From positions 846,093 to 910,092 of the forward strand of contig NZ_SBIP01000003.1 of NCBI RefSeq assembly GCF_004053875.1: a DNA stretch of 64,000 nucleotides, written 5' to 3'. The first letter of the stretch is position 1; each line of letters opens with the position of its first letter. This document shows, piece after piece, positions 39,542 through 47,636 of this stretch. The stretch comes from Neorhizobium lilium (GTDB lineage Bacteria; Pseudomonadota; Alphaproteobacteria; Rhizobiales; Rhizobiaceae). Position numbers and translations under genes: made by a program. A model generated the notes under the pieces. The model was not told the origin of the DNA. It did not search any database and saw only the letters and a list, made by a program, of their open reading frames with translations.

Positions 39542-39628
39542 GCGGGGAATACGAACAGCGCTATCTCAAAAACGCATGTATGGTTGCTGACCACGGCGCT
39601 TATGAGGTGTAGCTGCCATACAGAAAGG

Positions 39629-40033
39629 CTACCCCACTTTTTTGGGGCGACCGCCTTTTGCACCGTTCGCGCGGCTCGCTGCAATCTTTGCTGGAGAGCG
39701 GGATTGTCCTCCGCGACGCTGGATATCCATAAATGCCCTTGTGCCGAATATCCCGTTCATCAGGCCTGTGATCGAATAATCTGCATCGAGGCTTTCCCAG
39801 TGCAAACCCGTCTCCCCAAGAAGCTCCACCTCTCCCAATTGCTGAGTGGTTGCCTCCTCCATTCCTTCCAAGGACCGGGCGGGGAATATAAAAGATGCGC
39901 CATTCGTGAATTCGACGATCACCCGTTCCGAGGATTCGTCGAACCGAACAGAAGTGGGGATAGGTCTTCCGGCCCGCTCGTTTTCCCAACGCTGCTTTGC
40001 CTGAGAGAGTTCTGCATCGGTAGTTTTAACCAT
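39629..40033 (-). CDS. DUF2442-type protein (possible antitoxin partner)
   Basis: The protein has 134 residues from the ATG at 40033. The DUF2442 region covers the middle (VRFDESSERVIVEFTNGASF, then HWESLDADYSITGLMNGIFG). A basic tail, AKIAASRANGAKGGRPKKVG, may touch nucleic acid. It overlaps the DUF4160 gene by 8 bases. Pairs of these families recur in bacterial genomes and are suspected toxin-antitoxin units; no function is proven. Confidence 0.75.
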   Translation of the reverse strand: MVKTTDAELSQAKQRWENERAGRPIPTSVRFDESSERVIVEFTNGASFIFPARSLEGMEEATTQQLGEVELLGETGLHWESLDADYSITGLMNGIFGTRAFMDIQRRGGQSRSPAKIAASRANGAKGGRPKKVG

Positions 40034-40253
40034 GGTGTTTCCTCCATGTTTCCAGGAATAATTCCTGGTTCTCTTCAATAACCGAAACCGCCCGACGAAC
40101 GTCTCTGTCAGACATGCCGCCTTGGGTAATCACCGCAAGGTTGGTGATGTCGATGCGGGCTTCACCCTCGCCGACGACATGCACATGAGGCGGCTCATGA
40201 TCGGCGGTGTAAACAACGAAACGCATCCCATACTGGCGAAGGACAGTGACCAT
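40026..40253 (-). CDS. DUF4160-type small protein
   Basis: The protein has 75 residues from the ATG at 40253; a TTG at 40262 is possible. FVVYTADHEPPHVHVVGEGE is the histidine-rich core of DUF4160. No catalytic role is known. It is the first gene of the two-gene unit with DUF2442. The 277 bases between it and the diguanylate-type gene at 40531 are a divergent promoter region. Confidence 0.75.
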   Translation of the reverse strand: MVTVLRQYGMRFVVYTADHEPPHVHVVGEGEARIDITNLAVITQGGMSDRDVRRAVSVIEENQELFLETWRKHHG

Positions 40254-40420
40254 GAGCACCAATAACCCAACGTCTTGGGTAAATCAATCGAAAGGCTGGC
40301 CGCAGGCTTCCGGCGGGATTTTGGCACTTGAAGCGCAGTCGGTCTGATCCTGTCGACACCACAGGGTTCATGACGGCGGCAGTTGGCCAATTCATTGTAT
40401 CTGAAGGATTTGTCGCCTGC

Positions 40421-40449
40421 TTGTCACAAAACTTTCATCCATCTTTCAC
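40421..40449 (+). promoter_or_regulatory. PHO box of three 11-base units
   Basis: TTGTCAC (40421-40427), CTTTCAT (40432-40438) and CTTTCAC (40443-40449) repeat exactly every 11 bases with A/T-rich spacers AAAA and CCAT. This is the layout of PhoB sites (CTGTCAT-N4-CTGTCAT). It lies 82 bases before the EAL-CBS-GGDEF start, on the same strand. Confidence 0.6.
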
Positions 40450-40530
40450 ATGACGGAAAGGGATTGTTGACGGAGATTGGACCAAGCTGCGGCCATCACT
40501 TAAGGCCATTGCGCAGTGGAGTAGTCAGTC

Positions 40531-42336
40531 ATGTCGTCTGCGGCCATTCTGGAGCCGGGCGTCTTCCGCCGTTATGCCAATGATCAACTGGTAACGCTTG
40601 CCAAGCTTGTGCTTGAGAATGCCTTCCAGCCGATCGTCGAAATCGGCACCGGCACCGTCTTCGGTTATGAATCCCTGATGCGGGGGCACGAGGGGATTGG
40701 ATTTTCCTCGCCTGTCGAACTGCTGGACCAGGCCCATGAAAGCGGCCAGCTTCTGGCGCTGGAACAGATGATGGGCGCCCGGGCGCTGGCGAAATTCGCC
40801 TCCCTGCCGGCGTTCTCCTCTGCCACACTTTTCCTGAACCTCGACGTGCGGCTGATCCGGCATGGCAGCTATTTCCTCGAAAAGCTGACCGCCCATCTGC
40901 ACAAGGCCAATATCCCGCCCTCGTCCGTCTGCTTCGAATTCTCCGAGCGTTTTGACAACACCAGCGTTCCGGAGTTTGCCGGCCTCGTGGTCGAGTTGCG
41001 CAAGGCGGGCTTCAAGCTGGCGATCGACGATTTCGGCGTCGGCCATGGCGAAATGAAGCTGCTCTGCGACTACCCGGTCGATTACCTGAAGATTGATCGG
41101 CATTTCATCGCCGGCATAGACGACAGCCCGCGCAAGCGGCATCTGGTCAAGAATATCGTCAACATCGCCCATGTGCTCGGCATAAGGGTGATAGCGGAAG
41201 GCATCGAGACCGAGGCCGAATTCGTCACCTGCCGCGAATATGGCGTGGATCTCGTGCAGGGCTGGTTCATCGCCCGTCCGACGACCTTTCTCAGCGAGTT
41301 GCAGCCCTCATTCCCGCACCTGGCGGATATCGGCCGTTCCCGCCGCTCCAGCCAGTCGCTGGACGAGATCCTCATCCGCAAGCAGATCGAGCATCTGCCG
41401 GCCGTCTACGAGAACGAGAGTATCGACAATGTGTTCGAGCTCTTCCGGCGCAATCCGCGCCAGGCTTTCTTCCCGGTGCTGAACGCCAATGGCGAGCCGC
41501 GCGGCGTCATCAACGAATACCATATGAAGGAATTCATCTATCAGCCCTTTGGGCGCGACCTGCTCAAGAACAAGATCTACGAGCGGACTGTCTCGCATTT
41601 CGTGGAGCGGGCGCCGATCATCGGGCTCAATGCGGAGGCGGAGGAACTGATGAGCCTCTTCGCCAACATGGAAAACAGCGCCTGCGTCATTCTGACGGAA
41701 AACATGCGCTACGCGGGCGTCGTCTCGGCTGCCTCGCTCATCAAGGTCGTCAACGAAAAGCAGCTGAAGATCGCCCAGGATCAGAATCCGCTGACCAGCC
41801 TGCCGGGCAATCTCGCCATCCGCGATTTCATGCAGGAATCCGGCCGCGACGACGATCAGACGCGCTTCTTCTGCTATTGCGACTTCGACAACTTCAAGCC
41901 GTTCAACGATCATTACGGCTTTCACATAGGCGATCATGCGATTTCGCTCTTCGCCGCCCTGATGAAACGCTATTTCTTCTCTGACGAGCATTTCCTCGGC
42001 CATGTCGGCGGTGACGATTTCTTCATCGGCGTACGCGACTGGACGCGCGAGGAACTGAGCGAGATCCTTGGCCGTCTCCTGTCCGATTTTCATGACGACG
42101 TCGTCATGCTCTACGGCGAGGAGGAAAGAGCGGCTGGCAAGATTCGCGGCCATGACCGTTATGGTGCGGAACGGGACTTTCCGTTGATGCGGTGCTCGGT
42201 CGGCATAGTGGAACTGCCGCAGGGCCTTGTGCTGGACGATGTGGTGCGGATCGGCGCGGAGATCGCCGCTGTCAAGGCGCAAGCCAAGGAAAGCGAATCC
42301 GGCCTGGTCTTCGCGCTCTTCGGCGAGACAAAGTGA
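40531..42336 (+). CDS. EAL-CBS-GGDEF cyclic-di-GMP protein
   Basis: The 601-residue cytoplasmic protein has an EAL domain at about 25-250: FGYESLMRG with ESL for EAL, FEFSERF, DDFGVGHGEMKLL, and IAEGIETEAEF with the catalytic glutamate. A pair of CBS-like repeats at about 275-410 follows, then a GGDEF domain at about 430-595 with VGGDDFFIG in the active loop. The order EAL-CBS-GGDEF is the reverse of the common GGDEF-EAL. Both catalytic cores look largely intact, so synthesis and breakdown may be switched by nucleotide binding at the CBS pair. A PHO box upstream suggests phosphate control. Confidence 0.9.
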   Translation: MSSAAILEPGVFRRYANDQLVTLAKLVLENAFQPIVEIGTGTVFGYESLMRGHEGIGFSSPVELLDQAHESGQLLALEQMMGARALAKFASLPAFSSATLFLNLDVRLIRHGSYFLEKLTAHLHKANIPPSSVCFEFSERFDNTSVPEFAGLVVELRKAGFKLAIDDFGVGHGEMKLLCDYPVDYLKIDRHFIAGIDDSPRKRHLVKNIVNIAHVLGIRVIAEGIETEAEFVTCREYGVDLVQGWFIARPTTFLSELQPSFPHLADIGRSRRSSQSLDEILIRKQIEHLPAVYENESIDNVFELFRRNPRQAFFPVLNANGEPRGVINEYHMKEFIYQPFGRDLLKNKIYERTVSHFVERAPIIGLNAEAEELMSLFANMENSACVILTENMRYAGVVSAASLIKVVNEKQLKIAQDQNPLTSLPGNLAIRDFMQESGRDDDQTRFFCYCDFDNFKPFNDHYGFHIGDHAISLFAALMKRYFFSDEHFLGHVGGDDFFIGVRDWTREELSEILGRLLSDFHDDVVMLYGEEERAAGKIRGHDRYGAERDFPLMRCSVGIVELPQGLVLDDVVRIGAEIAAVKAQAKESESGLVFALFGETK

Positions 42337-42425
42337 CGTAGGTCCTCACCGTAGCGGCGAGATGCCGCCTTTCTCTTGATGCTGTGCTGTCCTATCTCAG
42401 TGGCCGAACCCTGAAAGGAGAGCCT

Positions 42426-43427
42426 ATGTCGCTTCCGTCCGAAATGCGCTTTGTCGATCTGCCGTCCTTTGGCGGGCCGGAGGTCATGACCCTGGCCCAC
42501 GGCCCGTTACCTGTGGCGCGCCCAGGCGAAATCCTTGTGCGGGTGGAGGCGGCCGGCGTCAACCGGCCGGACGTGCAGCAGCGCAAGGGCAACTATCCGG
42601 CACCGAAGGATGCAAGCCCCATCCTTGGTCTCGATATATCCGGCGAAGTGGTGGCGGTTGGCGAAGGCGTCAATGAATTCGGCATCGGCGACAAGGTCTG
42701 CGCGCTTGCGAATGGCGGCGGCTATGCGGAATATTGCGCCGTTCCGGTCGGTCAGGCGCTGCCATGGCCGAAAGGCTACGACGCGGTAAAGGCGGCGGCA
42801 CTGCCGGAAACCTTCTTCACCGTCTGGGCCAACCTCTTCCAGATGGCCGGGCTGACGGAAGGAGAGAGCGTATTGATCCATGGCGGATCGAGCGGCATCG
42901 GCACGACTGCCATTCAGCTTGCCAAGGCTTTCGGGGCTTCTGCGATCTACGCCACGGCAGGCAGCCGGGAAAAATGCGAGGCTTGCGAGCGGCTCGGTGC
43001 GACCAGAGGCATCGACTACAAAACGGAAGATTTTGCCGAGGTCATCAAATCCGAGACGCAAGGCAAGGGTGTGGATGTCATTCTCGACATGATCGGAGCC
43101 TCCTATTTCGAGAGCAATCTTGCGTCGCTTGCCAAGGACGGCTGCCTGTCGATGATCGCCTTCCTGGGTGGTGCCGTGGCGGATAAGGTCAACCTGACGT
43201 CCATCATGGTGAAAAGGCTGACGGTCACCGGTTCCACCATGCGACCGCGCACGGCGGAAGAAAAGCGCGCCATCCGCGATGACCTTCTGGCCCAGGTCTG
43301 GCCGCAACTGGAGGAGGGCAAGGTCGCGCCCGTCATCCATGCGGTTCTGCCCTTCGAGGAGGTCGCTGAGGCGCACCGCCTGATGGAAACCAGCAGCCAT
43401 ATCGGCAAGATCGTGATGCGGGTTTAG
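42426..43427 (+). CDS. Zinc-independent quinone oxidoreductase (MDR family)
   Basis: The protein has 333 residues from the ATG at 42426, preceded by [25 protein letters not shown] and [19 protein letters not shown] (NADPH-binding AxxGxxG-like loop) identify the quinone reductase branch of medium-chain dehydrogenases. It lacks the zinc-binding cysteines. It is probably an NADPH-dependent reductase of quinones or reactive enones. It is a stand-alone gene 90 bases after the c-di-GMP gene. Confidence 0.88.
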   Translation: MSLPSEMRFVDLPSFGGPEVMTLAHGPLPVARPGEILVRVEAAGVNRPDVQQRKGNYPAPKDASPILGLDISGEVVAVGEGVNEFGIGDKVCALANGGGYAEYCAVPVGQALPWPKGYDAVKAAALPETFFTVWANLFQMAGLTEGESVLIHGGSSGIGTTAIQLAKAFGASAIYATAGSREKCEACERLGATRGIDYKTEDFAEVIKSETQGKGVDVILDMIGASYFESNLASLAKDGCLSMIAFLGGAVADKVNLTSIMVKRLTVTGSTMRPRTAEEKRAIRDDLLAQVWPQLEEGKVAPVIHAVLPFEEVAEAHRLMETSSHIGKIVMRV

Positions 43428-43432
43428 CATGA

Positions 43433-43461
43433 ACTTGCTGCTATATCGAAAACGATATAAT
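43433..43461 (+). promoter_or_regulatory. Promoter and operator of HigBA-like module
   Basis: ACTTGC (43433-43438) and a perfect TATAAT (43456-43461) are 17 bases apart. TATATCG-AAAA-CGATATA (43442-43459) is a perfect 7+7 palindrome overlapping the -10, well placed for autorepression. The toxin ATG is at 43472. Confidence 0.7.
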
Positions 43462-43471
43462 ATGGTGCAAC

Positions 43472-43783
43472 ATGAAGCCGGTCATCTTTTTGGGTGATGC
43501 CTTGGAGCAACTGCGAGATTTCCCAGAGAGTGTCCGCAAGGAAGCTGGCGTCCAATTGCACAAGGTGCAGCTTGGCTTTGAACCGAGCGATTGGAAGCCC
43601 ATGGTCACGGTAGGGAAAGGTACACGGGAGATCCGGATAAGAGATGACGAGGGCGCTTTTCGCGTACTCTACGTCGTCAAGGTGGGGGATGCGGTCTACG
43701 TGCTTCATGCATTCCAGAAGAAGACGCAGCAGACGGCCAAGCGTGAGGTCGAATTGGCTTCCGCGCGCTATCGGCAGATATAA
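43472..43783 (+). CDS. HigB/Gp49-like toxin
   Basis: The 103-residue protein belongs to the phage-derived Gp49-like (DUF891) RelE-superfamily branch: EVRKEAG-type helix (SVRKEAGVQLHKVQLG), then VGKGTREIRIRDDEGAFRVL and VYVLHAFQKKTQQTAKREVE. These act as ribosome-dependent mRNA endonucleases. The toxin precedes the antitoxin, as is usual for HigBA. Confidence 0.88.
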   Translation: MKPVIFLGDALEQLRDFPESVRKEAGVQLHKVQLGFEPSDWKPMVTVGKGTREIRIRDDEGAFRVLYVVKVGDAVYVLHAFQKKTQQTAKREVELASARYRQI

Positions 43784-43794
43784 CGGAGCAGGCT

Positions 43795-44076
43795 ATGGAT
43801 CGTCAGGTATTCGTCAATGTCTGGGATGCACTCGAAGACACGCAAACGGAGGCCGCCAATATGTCTATGCGGTCAGCACTGCTCATTGCCATCGAGCAGA
43901 AGGTGAGAAGCTGGAACCTGACTCAGGTGGAAGCAGCAGGGAGGCTGGGCATTACTCAACCTCGCTTGAACGACCTCTTGCGTGGTAGGATCAGCAATTT
44001 CAGCCTGGATGCGCTTATTGGCTTGGCGGCTCAGGCCGGTCTTTCCGTGCGCCTGAATATCTCGGATGCGGCATGA
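43795..44076 (+). CDS. HigA-like XRE antitoxin
   Basis: The 93-residue protein has the HTH LTQVEAAGRLGITQPRLNDLLRG (about 42-64), typical of the antitoxins paired with Gp49-like toxins. The start is the ATG at 43795, 11 bases after the toxin stop. It probably binds the palindrome at 43442-43459. Confidence 0.87.
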   Translation: MDRQVFVNVWDALEDTQTEAANMSMRSALLIAIEQKVRSWNLTQVEAAGRLGITQPRLNDLLRGRISNFSLDALIGLAAQAGLSVRLNISDAA

Positions 44077-44279
44077 TCGGAACCAAGCGCGCTATCTTAA
44101 ACGACTTTCGGATTGAGTTATCGGCTGGAAGATGAATCAGGACCGGCGAATGCTAAGCCGGCAAATCCTATCTGGCAACTCAATTAAATTCGCAAACGTT
44201 CATACAACTTGCCTTGCAGATTTGTGGATCGATGCCTACCTTCTACCCATCGTCAACGTAATGAAAGGAAGGTGATCCA

Positions 44280-44354
44280 ATGTCTAATGAGATTTCGGTC
44301 TGCGCAACGGACAATGGAAAGTGTGTGGTTTTGACGGGGCAGCCCTCGGCCTGA
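44280..44354 (+). CDS. 24-residue small ORF with strong ribosome site
   Basis: An ATG at 44280 opens a 24-codon frame (MSNEISVCATDNGKCVVLTG and four more residues) with two cysteines. AAGGAAGGTGAT (44265-44276) directly precedes it. A CTTGCA at 44213-44218 may be a -35, and an intrinsic terminator lies 62 bases after the stop. The family is not recognised. The 589-base gap 44077-44665 contains only this unit and the leader of the DUF1127 gene. Confidence 0.45.
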   Translation: MSNEISVCATDNGKCVVLTGQPSA

Positions 44355-44415
44355 ACTTCATCTTCCTTCGGACTGTCGAGAGACGGCCCGGGTTCGTTCA
44401 ACCGGACCAAACTCA

Positions 44416-44451
44416 TGGAAGGGTCGCCTCGCGCGGCCCTTTTCCATTTTT
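44416..44451 (+). terminator. Intrinsic terminator after the small ORF
   Basis: TGGAAGGGTCGC (44416-44427) pairs with GCGGCCCTTTTCCA (44433-44446) with a small bulge, followed by TTTTT (44447-44451). It defines a roughly 200-base transcript together with the mini-ORF. Confidence 0.65.
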
Positions 44452-44665
44452 GGGCTGCCGAGCCCTCTCCCTTGACGTCTCCCCACCTCCTTCGTTGTGA
44501 TACTCCGCATTGACCCGGATCAAGAGACTGATGCGTCCAGCGCATGGGTGCGGTGATGAATGGGCGCTGCCGCAAATGCGAGGTTTGGGATATAACGGGC
44601 TCATCGAAGCAACGAGGCGCCGTGGACCGGCAGCCGGCTTCGAAAGCCCAGGAAAGGGGATCATC

Positions 44666-44812
44666 ATGAACGTCGCACGTACCTTCAGCAACTGGCGCAA
44701 GTATCGTCAGACGGTAACCGAACTGGGCCGCATGACCCCGCGTGAACTGGAAGATGTTGGGATCGACCCCACGAACATCCGCCGCTTTGCTCGTAACGCC
44801 AGCGGCCTCTGA
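44666..44812 (+). CDS. DUF1127 small protein
   Basis: The protein has 48 residues from the ATG at 44666 with GGAAAGGGG ahead. FSNWRKYRQTVTELGRMTPRELEDVGI is the DUF1127 (YjiS-like) arginine-rich helix pair, ending in IRRFARNA. In Agrobacterium, proteins of this family influence RNA turnover, phosphate uptake and carbon use. The preceding in-frame region is not conserved. Confidence 0.92.
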   Translation: MNVARTFSNWRKYRQTVTELGRMTPRELEDVGIDPTNIRRFARNASGL

Positions 44813-44837
44813 TCAAGAAAAAGGCAGCAAACTTGGG

Positions 44838-44866
44838 AAACGCCCGCTCCATCGCGGGCGTTTTGC
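44838..44866 (+). terminator. Intrinsic terminator of the DUF1127 gene
   Basis: AAACGCCCGC (44838-44847) and GCGGGCGTTT (44854-44863) form a perfect 10-base stem with a six-base loop, ending in a short T-run. Confidence 0.85.
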
Positions 44867-45027
44867 ATTTCTGGCATAGCTCACTCGCCATGTCATAGCG
44901 CCGGCCGATGCAAAATCACAATCGACAGGCACTTTACCGATTTCATAAGCATTTTCCGTGCAAGTCTTGGGCTAAACGGCTATGAGGCCGAATATTGCCA
45001 TCGAAGCCAGCAGCTCCAGGACTGATC

Positions 45028-46035
45028 ATGCAAAACCCCGTGACCGTCGAAGTGACAAGAGGCGCCATCGTTGAAAGCCGCCATCGCGGCATGGGTGTGG
45101 TGGTGGACGGCCAGGGCAGAGAAGTTTTCGCCTTTGGCGATTCAGGCTCGAGCATTTTTCCGCGCTCGGCCTGCAAGGCCATGCAGGCACTGCCGCTGAT
45201 GGAAAGCGGTGCCGCGGACGCCTATGGCTTCGGCAACAAGGAGCTTGCCTTTGCCTGCGCCTCCCATTCTGGCGAGGACGAGCATGTTGCCATGGCCGCA
45301 GCCATGCTGGCGAAGGCCGGCCGCGATGTGTCCGCCCTGGAATGCGGCGCGCATTGGGCGTCCGACCAGCCGGTGCTGATCCACCAGGCGCGCACCCTGG
45401 ACAAGCCGACGGCGCTTCACAACAATTGTTCCGGCAAGCATTCCGGCTTCGTCTGCACCTGCGTCCACAGCGGAATCGAGCTTGAAGGCTATGTCGGCTA
45501 TGATCATCCGCTGCAGGCGGAAATCCGCGGCGTCATGGAGAGCCTGACGGGCGCAACCCTCGGCCATGACAATTGCGGCACGGATGGCTGCTCTATCCCC
45601 ACCTATGCTGTTCCGCTGAAAGGCTTGGCGCATGGGTTTGCGAAGATGCTGACCGGTCAGGGGCTGGAACCCGCCCGTGCCAAGGCCTCCCGCCGGCTGA
45701 TGGAAGCCTGCATGGCCGAGCCCTTCTACGTGGCCGGCACCGACCGCGCCTGCACCAGGCTCATGCAGGTGGCCCCCGGCAAGATCTTCGCCAAGACCGG
45801 CGCCGAGGGCGTCTTCATTGCCGCACTTCCGGAGCAGGGCATTGCCATGGCGGTCAAGGCCGAGGACGGTTCGACCCGTGCTGCCGAAGCGATGATCTTC
45901 GGCCTGATTGCTCGCTACTTCGAGAAGGACAGCGAGACCCAGGCCAAGCTCATGTCCATGGCCAACAGGTCCATGAAGAACTGGAACGGCATCCATGTGG
46001 GCGATGTCAGGGTCACGGACGCCCTTTTCGCCTGA
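45028..46035 (+). CDS. ansA: L-asparaginase, Rhizobium etli (ReAV) type
   Basis: The protein has 335 residues from the ATG at 45028 with AGGA ahead. It belongs to the class 3 asparaginases, unrelated to the E. coli enzymes. The catalytic serine-lysine pair S47/K50 (FPRSACK), S79 in ASHSGE, and the metal-site residues C134, K137, D186 and C188 (HNNCSGK and HDNCGTDGC) line up with the structure-defined R. etli enzyme, offset by one. It hydrolyses asparagine to aspartate and ammonia. It is a stand-alone gene convergent with the DeoR regulator. Confidence 0.93.
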   Translation: MQNPVTVEVTRGAIVESRHRGMGVVVDGQGREVFAFGDSGSSIFPRSACKAMQALPLMESGAADAYGFGNKELAFACASHSGEDEHVAMAAAMLAKAGRDVSALECGAHWASDQPVLIHQARTLDKPTALHNNCSGKHSGFVCTCVHSGIELEGYVGYDHPLQAEIRGVMESLTGATLGHDNCGTDGCSIPTYAVPLKGLAHGFAKMLTGQGLEPARAKASRRLMEACMAEPFYVAGTDRACTRLMQVAPGKIFAKTGAEGVFIAALPEQGIAMAVKAEDGSTRAAEAMIFGLIARYFEKDSETQAKLMSMANRSMKNWNGIHVGDVRVTDALFA

Positions 46036-46091
46036 GGCTGCCCTCAAGGCTCGTCTCCTCGGGCCGGTGAGCGACGCCGCCTCCAACAGAC

Positions 46092-46847
46092 TCACGCCTC
46101 CACTACATTCACCCCCAGCGCCCGGTATGGTGACAGCCGCTCTTCGGCGACTCCATTCTGCACGATCATGCACGAAAGCGCCGAGGCCGGCATGATCACA
46201 TGCGGCGAAAGCGCATCGAGCTTTTCTGCCGTCAGAAGCGTGACGGTCTCGGCGGCGCATGCGGCAACGTGGCGCTTGATGGCGGCCTCCTCGAAATCCC
46301 CTGTCGATAGCCCGCGTGCGGGATGGGCGGCCGTCACGCCCAGGAAAAAGATGTCCGGCCTGATCCGGGAGATCTGCTCCATCGCCACAGCCCCGGTCGC
46401 CACCATGGAATGCTTGTAGAGCCTGCCGCCGATCAGGATCACGTCGGCTGTCGGGTGATGTTCCAGCTCACCGGCGATGGTCGGGCTGTGAGTGGCCACC
46501 GTAAAGGCGAAATCCCTCGGCAGCGCGCGGGCGATCTCCGCCGTCGATGTGCCGCCGTCGATAAAGATCGTCTGCCTTGGCCGGACCAGACTTGCCGCGC
46601 GAGCCCCCAGCCTCGCCTTCACATCGGACGAGACCTCCCGCCGCGCGGTGAAATCCGGCAGGTCCGGCGAGGCGGGAAGGGCACCCCCATGCACGCGCCG
46701 CAGCAGGCCCTCTGCCGCCAGCTCGCGAAGATCCCGGCGGATCGTATCTTCCGAAAGCGAGAACTCCTCGGCGGCGCGCTTCGCGATTACCTGTCCTTCC
46801 CGGCGAAGCATGTCGAGGATCAGGTTTTTCCGCTGGCTTGTTAGCAT
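46092..46847 (-). CDS. DeoR-family transcriptional regulator
   Basis: The protein has 251 residues from the ATG at 46847. The N-terminal HTH is MLTSQRKNLILDMLRREGQV and AEEFSLSEDTIRRDLRELAAEGLLRRVHGGA, the DeoR signature. The effector domain (DGGTSTAEIARAL) is a phosphosugar-isomerase-like fold. It is divergent from the DUF4406-like gene, with a tandem operator candidate between them. The sugar-phosphate ligand is unknown. Confidence 0.92.
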   Translation of the reverse strand: MLTSQRKNLILDMLRREGQVIAKRAAEEFSLSEDTIRRDLRELAAEGLLRRVHGGALPASPDLPDFTARREVSSDVKARLGARAASLVRPRQTIFIDGGTSTAEIARALPRDFAFTVATHSPTIAGELEHHPTADVILIGGRLYKHSMVATGAVAMEQISRIRPDIFFLGVTAAHPARGLSTGDFEEAAIKRHVAACAAETVTLLTAEKLDALSPHVIMPASALSCMIVQNGVAEERLSPYRALGVNVVEA

Positions 46848-46873
46848 GATTCTTGACTCTGCATGAAATTGCA

Positions 46874-46918
46874 CGAATAAACACGATTGTGCAGGTATTG
46901 TCCGAATAAGCAAGATTG
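46874..46918. promoter_or_regulatory. Tandem 16-base operator candidate for the DeoR regulator
   Basis: CGAATAAACACGATTG (46874-46889) and CGAATAAGCAAGATTG (46903-46918) are direct repeats 29 bases apart in the divergent gap. The first is flanked by GCAC and GTGC, giving dyad symmetry. DeoR-family proteins commonly bind such spaced repeats. Confidence 0.6.
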
Positions 46919-46962
46919 CCGGCACGTTCGTGTACCTCTACCACCGCATAAAGGAAAACAAG

Positions 46963-47319
46963 ATGCTGATTTTGATCGCTGGCCCCTATCGTTCAGGAAC
47001 AGGGGACGACCCGCAGAAGATGGCGGAAAACCTGAAGCGGCTGGAAGCGCCGTCCTACGCCCTGTTCAAGGCAGGACATGTCCCGATGATCGGGGAATGG
47101 GTGGCGCTGCCGGTCTGGCATGCGGCCGGCGGCGGCAAGATCGGCGATGATCTTTATGAGGAGATCTTCCACCCGGTCGCCGGGCGTCTGTTGCAGCTGT
47201 GCGACGGCGTTCTGCGTCTGCCGGGTGCTTCCAAGGGCGCCGACAACGACGTGCGGATCGCGACCGAGCGAGAAATTCCCGTATGGTATCGTCTGGAGGA
47301 CGTGCCGGGCGTTGCCTAG
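46963..47319 (+). CDS. DUF4406 / nucleoside deoxyribosyltransferase-like protein
   Basis: The protein has 118 residues from the ATG at 46963 (AAAGGA ahead); a GTG at 46930 is an alternative. LIAGPYRSGTGDDPQKMAEN and LLQLCDGVLRLPGASKGADNDVRIA match the DUF4406/nucleoside 2-deoxyribosyltransferase-like fold, suggesting action on a nucleoside or nucleotide sugar. The TAG stop at 47317-47319 is the first three bases of the MITE, so the native C-terminus has been replaced or trimmed. It is divergent from, and probably controlled by, the DeoR regulator. Confidence 0.8.
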   Translation: MLILIAGPYRSGTGDDPQKMAENLKRLEAPSYALFKAGHVPMIGEWVALPVWHAAGGGKIGDDLYEEIFHPVAGRLLQLCDGVLRLPGASKGADNDVRIATEREIPVWYRLEDVPGVA

Positions 47320-47586
47320 GACCAATCGACATTCAGGATTTGGAGCGTGGTATGAGGGGAAATCGTTTAGTTCGAGGAGCGAACCCGATGGTGATCTTAT
47401 ATCCATCGAGGGTTCGCGACGCAGAAATGGGCGATTTTCACCATATCCCTTCGGGACGCGGCAAATTTTGCCTCTGAAGACGTCGGAAAGGCCTTGTGGA
47501 GGGAAGGCTCCACTACGGCCTTCCCTCCTGTTCAGAAACAAAATCAGCTCGCGCCACGCCCGAAACCTGAATGCCTATTGATCCTA
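47317..47586 (+). mobile_element. 270 bp MITE, copy 2
   Basis: The left terminal repeat AGGACCAATCGACATTCAGG is intact; the right one has three changes from copy 3. TA dinucleotides at 47317-47318 and 47585-47586 are consistent with a TA target duplication, as for Tc1/IS630-type elements. An internal hairpin GGAGGGAAGGC / GCCTTCCCTCC (47498-47528) is perfect. The insertion lies at the 3' end of the DUF4406-like gene. Confidence 0.92.
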
Positions 47587-47636
47587 ATCCGCCTGCAGGT
47601 GAAAAGGATGAAGCTGACGAACCGAGGAGAATCTCG

